From Ga0074130 sp964499485 (lineage in GTDB: Bacteria; Pseudomonadota; Gammaproteobacteria; Burkholderiales; Rhodocyclaceae), in the NCBI GenBank assembly GCA_964499485.1, contig CAZCLF010000001.1, positions 62,001-126,000 of the forward strand: a stretch of 64,000 nt of DNA. The letters are read 5' to 3'. The stretch's first letter is position 1, and each line of letters begins with the position of its first letter. Below, in pieces: positions 61,277 through 64,000 of this stretch. The notes under the pieces are model-generated. The model was not told the DNA's origin and ran no database searches. It worked only from the letters and a program-made list of their open reading frames with translations. The position numbers were made by a program, and so were the translations under genes.

Positions 61277-63439
61277 TTAATCCATCTTGTAACGCAAGCT
61301 GAGTAGCCCATTACGCTCTGCACCTGGCAAGGCACCCGAGAATGTCGGGTTGGTGTAATAGACCTTGTCACCAAGGTTGCGTAAATTGAGTGCAATTTCC
61401 CACTTTGGCTGTTTGTAGAAAATTGCAGCATCCCAGACGGCATATCCCGGCACCTTGTAAAGATTCAAGGCGTCCGCATAGCTGTCACTTTTTGCAGTAA
61501 CGCCGATACCAAAACCAAGGCCCTTCAATTCACCTTCTTGCAGCGTGTACGAACTCCAAAGACGACCTTGCTGTTTTGCAACGCCGGTTGGTCGATTGCC
61601 TGCAATGCTACGGTCGGTTACCCCCATGCCGCTGTTCGTCGATAACGCATTTGAGGTGACCTCAACGTCTTGCAGGACCATATTGGCAAGTAAGTTCAGG
61701 CCTTTGATTGGCTCACTCGTCAAGTCGGCCTCAATACCTCGGCTCTTATCTCTTCCGTCTGGGGTACTCACGCCACTCGTGAGTGTGACGTAATAGTTTT
61801 CGCGCTTGGTTTCAAATACGGCAACATTCAATCCCAGACGTCCGCCCATTAGGGTTGCCTTTGTACCCAACTCGATTTGTGACGATGTTTCAGGTTCAAG
61901 GCTAAGTGCAGTGGCTTCTGTTGCGATATTGATGAACTTACCTGACGAGTAGCCTGTGTAGAAAGACCAGTCTTGGGTTGGCTGCCATACGGCGCCTAGT
62001 GAGCTGCTGGTGAGGTTTTTAGTCGCCCCGAGTTCACGATATTGAATATTGGGTGCCGCGTTATTTCCACGGTTTTGCAAGCCCTTGTCGCTGAAGTCGA
62101 CACGATCTTGTCGCAAACCAGCACGTATCTTAAATTGTTCACCCAGCGCAATTTGATCTTGCGCATAGAGCGCCCAAGTGTCTGATGCCAGTTGTCGATC
62201 ATAGGCCAGTGCGCTGGCTGTAGCGTTTGCGAGCGATGTTTCGGGGACCACCGGATTATTTATGTTGGTGATGTTCGCTAGTGAATAGCTGGTGCGGGTT
62301 GTGTGTAGACGCGCTGTAGTAAACTCCACACCACCCAGAACGGTGTGCTTGATTGGACCATCGCCAAACTTATAGATCACTTCGTTCTGCACGGTTGCGA
62401 ACTGCATCATGTCACTTTGTGCACGCGCCTCCCGACCGGTCATGACATTGGCCGCATTTCCACCATTGCCGCCGCCATTACGCAGGAAACTTAAATTGCG
62501 ATGGTCAATCGCCACTGTTGTTTTCATCGACAAGTCGGTGTTGAAGAACCAATCATGGGCAATGCTCACCCTGTCCAGTTGTTGATTGGTAAAGTTGAAC
62601 GGGCTGTTGTAGTGAGTTTCGCGCGCGACTGGTGCGAGTTGTCCTTGACGATTAAACAGGATGCCGTAGTTGTCTGGTTTGACTTTAATGTCGCGATGAT
62701 CGTAGTCGATCGTTAGCGATTTATCACTGTCGATTTTCCATAAGACAGATGCTTTGACTTGATCTATTTTTCGCGAAAGATCACGCCAGCCATCACTTTC
62801 TTCGTGCCCAACGATGACACGCGCTGCGGCACTTTTACCGATCGCCCCCGTAACATCGACGCTACCGATGTGTGTACCAAAGCTGCCAATCGCGCCATAG
62901 AACTCGACTGCATTTTTGAACTGTGGCGCTTTGCTCACCACGTTAATACTGCCGCCAGGCTGACCACTCCCGTACAGTGCTGAACCGGGACCTTTCAGTA
63001 CCTCGATTCGGTCGACATCAAACATCGTGCGCGCATAACCATTTTGTGTCGTCCCGTCTGGTAAGCCGTCACGCAGATATCGCACAGCCTGTCCGCGAAT
63101 CACGTAATTGTCTGCAAACCCATAGCCACCTCCCATAATAGGCTGTACGCCACTGACGTTTTCCATCGCTTGATTCATTGTCACGACCCCTTGTTCTGCG
63201 AGGTTTTCGTTGGTCACAACAATGACGCTTGCCGGAATATCACGTAATGCGGTATCGGTTTTGCTGCCGGTAAATACGGTATCTCGTGGCGTACCAGCGC
63301 GCACAACAGACTCCTGAACCCGAACCTCCGGCAGTACTGTCGTTGTTAATGCCGTTTGGGCAAGGACCGCTGGCGTGAAGGCAGACAAGCTGCCACAAGC
63401 AAACGTTACAAGTACCGCTATGGGTTTACGTTGAAACAT
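61277..63439 (-). CDS. TonB-dependent siderophore receptor
   Basis: A 720-residue outer-membrane receptor. Signal peptide about 1-27 (ending VLA-QT), then a TonB-box-like segment near LPEVRVQES, a plug domain (DIPASVIVVTNENLAEQG, LYGSGQPGGSINVVSK) and a 22-stranded barrel. It lacks an N-terminal signalling domain. The final strand ends LSLRYKMD, without the usual terminal aromatic residue. The ligand is most likely a ferric siderophore, not further identifiable. A Fur-like box precedes it. Confidence 0.92.
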   Translation of the reverse strand: MFQRKPIAVLVTFACGSLSAFTPAVLAQTALTTTVLPEVRVQESVVRAGTPRDTVFTGSKTDTALRDIPASVIVVTNENLAEQGVVTMNQAMENVSGVQPIMGGGYGFADNYVIRGQAVRYLRDGLPDGTTQNGYARTMFDVDRIEVLKGPGSALYGSGQPGGSINVVSKAPQFKNAVEFYGAIGSFGTHIGSVDVTGAIGKSAAARVIVGHEESDGWRDLSRKIDQVKASVLWKIDSDKSLTIDYDHRDIKVKPDNYGILFNRQGQLAPVARETHYNSPFNFTNQQLDRVSIAHDWFFNTDLSMKTTVAIDHRNLSFLRNGGGNGGNAANVMTGREARAQSDMMQFATVQNEVIYKFGDGPIKHTVLGGVEFTTARLHTTRTSYSLANITNINNPVVPETSLANATASALAYDRQLASDTWALYAQDQIALGEQFKIRAGLRQDRVDFSDKGLQNRGNNAAPNIQYRELGATKNLTSSSLGAVWQPTQDWSFYTGYSSGKFINIATEATALSLEPETSSQIELGTKATLMGGRLGLNVAVFETKRENYYVTLTSGVSTPDGRDKSRGIEADLTSEPIKGLNLLANMVLQDVEVTSNALSTNSGMGVTDRSIAGNRPTGVAKQQGRLWSSYTLQEGELKGLGFGIGVTAKSDSYADALNLYKVPGYAVWDAAIFYKQPKWEIALNLRNLGDKVYYTNPTFSGALPGAERNGLLSLRYKMD

Positions 63440-63597
63440 GACATTCCTTTGGGGACAGTTGATCCGGCTAGAAGCCGGATCAGTGAGCGCTAGATGGCTG
63501 GCTGGCCCAAAGGGGAGTGGCTAGCTGACGTGCTGTTTCAGTCGGCAGCAAGCAATTTGCTTTCATGAGATGCCGAAGAAACGAGCCAGCATTCTAT

Positions 63598-63639
63598 ATG
63601 AGAACAAATCTTATTTGCAATAATTGATTACATTATCAG
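63598..63639. promoter_or_regulatory. Fur-box-like sequences and promoter upstream of the TonB receptor
   Basis: On the minus strand GATAATGTAATCAATTAT (63637-63620) matches much of the 19-base Fur consensus, and a second AT-rich tract, TGAGAACAAATCTTA on the plus strand, lies next to it. A TTGCAA hexamer with TATAGA 16 bases further is a plausible -35/-10 pair. The gap 63440-63676 holds no gene. Confidence 0.5.
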
Positions 63640-63676
63640 CGATCGGCAGAGTCCGCCCTCAGCGAGGACGTTCCGA

Positions 63677-64000
63677 CTACAGAATGTCTCTAACGGATTC
63701 AGGCGGGCGGCATAAGCGCACACCCTTGGGGCTGACCACGATTGGGCGATTGATGAGCTCAGGGTAGGCCGACATAAAGCCGATCAGCGCCTCCTCCGAC
63801 CATGCTAGGTTGCCGAGATCAAGCTCAGCGAAACGTGGTTCTTTTTCGCGTATGAGTTGGCGAGCAGACAACTGCATACTTGCGAGCAAGCAGGTCAAGG
63901 TTTCTGCTGTCGGCGGAGTATTTAGATACTCGATGATCTGAGGCTCGATACCTGCCGCACGCAGCAACTCAAGCACAGCGCGGGAATTGCTGCAGCGCGG
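63677..64000 (-). CDS. Arsenate reductase ArsC-family protein (5' truncated)
   Basis: About 107 residues are visible; the reading frame is open to the window end and lacks only a few N-terminal residues. The catalytic cysteine motif PRCSNSRAVLELLRAAG matches the ArsC/Spx fold, with a later arginine in GVRLCRPPE. This thioredoxin-like fold includes glutaredoxin-linked arsenate reductases and YfgD-type relatives of unknown substrate. No arsenic efflux gene is in view. Confidence 0.86.
   Translation of the reverse strand, partial: PRCSNSRAVLELLRAAGIEPQIIEYLNTPPTAETLTCLLASMQLSARQLIREKEPRFAELDLGNLAWSEEALIGFMSAYPELINRPIVVSPKGVRLCRPPESVRDIL

Noticed and set aside
1..64000. CRISPR arrays, insertion sequences, prophage or integrative element boundaries
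   Set aside because: No repeat-spacer pattern, transposase, integrase or attachment-site duplication was seen.

Overview
The window is a gene-dense stretch of chromosome (roughly 55-60% G+C by eye, both strands used, few gaps over 200 bases) from a betaproteobacterium. This rests on family content and gene order: a gshA-gshB pair of the betaproteobacterial type followed by a mannose-family EIIA, HPr and enzyme I; a DUF1840 protein; YaeQ; rsmB followed by a DUF4390 gene and an NtrY/NtrX pair; and a rubredoxin beside its reductase. I do not commit to a genus. I see no rRNA, tRNA, CRISPR array, prophage or insertion sequence.

Layout. 1-5.3 kb: the end of a MidA-type methyltransferase, a small AT-richer hypothetical gene, a shikimate-kinase-like gene, acetyltransferase, DUF3592 and cupin genes, and a solitary adenine-type DNA methyltransferase. 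5.4-10.5 kb: glutathione synthesis (gshA, gshB), a small membrane protein and the phosphotransferase chain (EIIA, HPr, EI). 10.5-19 kb: DUF1840, the ABC-F proteins YheS and YbiT, outer-membrane phospholipase A, YaeQ, NnrU and an MFS transporter. 19-21.7 kb: a zinc-ribbon micro-protein, OxyR with both redox cysteines, rubredoxin and its FAD reductase. 21.7-27.9 kb: a metalloprotease-like protein and a CzcCBA heavy-metal efflux operon. 27.9-32.1 kb: an EAL phosphodiesterase, RecQ, a radical SAM protein and a VOC protein. 32.3-35.1 kb: a three-gene envelope signalling cluster (nucleotide cyclase with PEGA domain, TssQ-like lipoprotein, tail-anchored Ser/Thr kinase). 35.1-39.3 kb: lgt, ilvD, a cytochrome c, bacterioferritin and its ferredoxin. 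39.5-44.2 kb: a complete branched-chain amino acid ABC importer. 44.2-50.6 kb: an HDOD/EAL protein, an iron-sulfur flavin reductase, an SDR protein, HemJ and two RNA methyltransferases. 50.6-54.6 kb: DUF4390, NtrY-type kinase and NtrX-type regulator. 54.6-60.5 kb: DNA repair (tag, mutY), VOC, WYL and LysR regulators, purT and a flavin reductase. 60.5-64 kb: a TonB-dependent siderophore receptor with a DUF4198 partner, and a truncated ArsC-family gene.

Two themes recur. Metal and redox handling is spread through the window: OxyR with rubredoxin, Czc efflux, bacterioferritin with its ferredoxin, a TonB receptor, glutathione and an ArsC-like reductase. Two Fur-box-like sequences lie at the iron genes. 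Signalling is the second theme: cyclase and kinase cluster, EAL and HDOD proteins, NtrYX and several local regulators.

The most interesting points are the cyclase-lipoprotein-kinase cluster, whose promoter region carries a perfect inverted repeat; the NtrX protein, whose sigma-54 activation domain has lost its Walker A and GAFTGA elements; mutually exclusive hairpins between ilvD and the cytochrome gene; a well-defined operator candidate in front of the WYL regulator; and a small membrane-protein gene overlapping mutY. I did not find a system that I can call undescribed with confidence.
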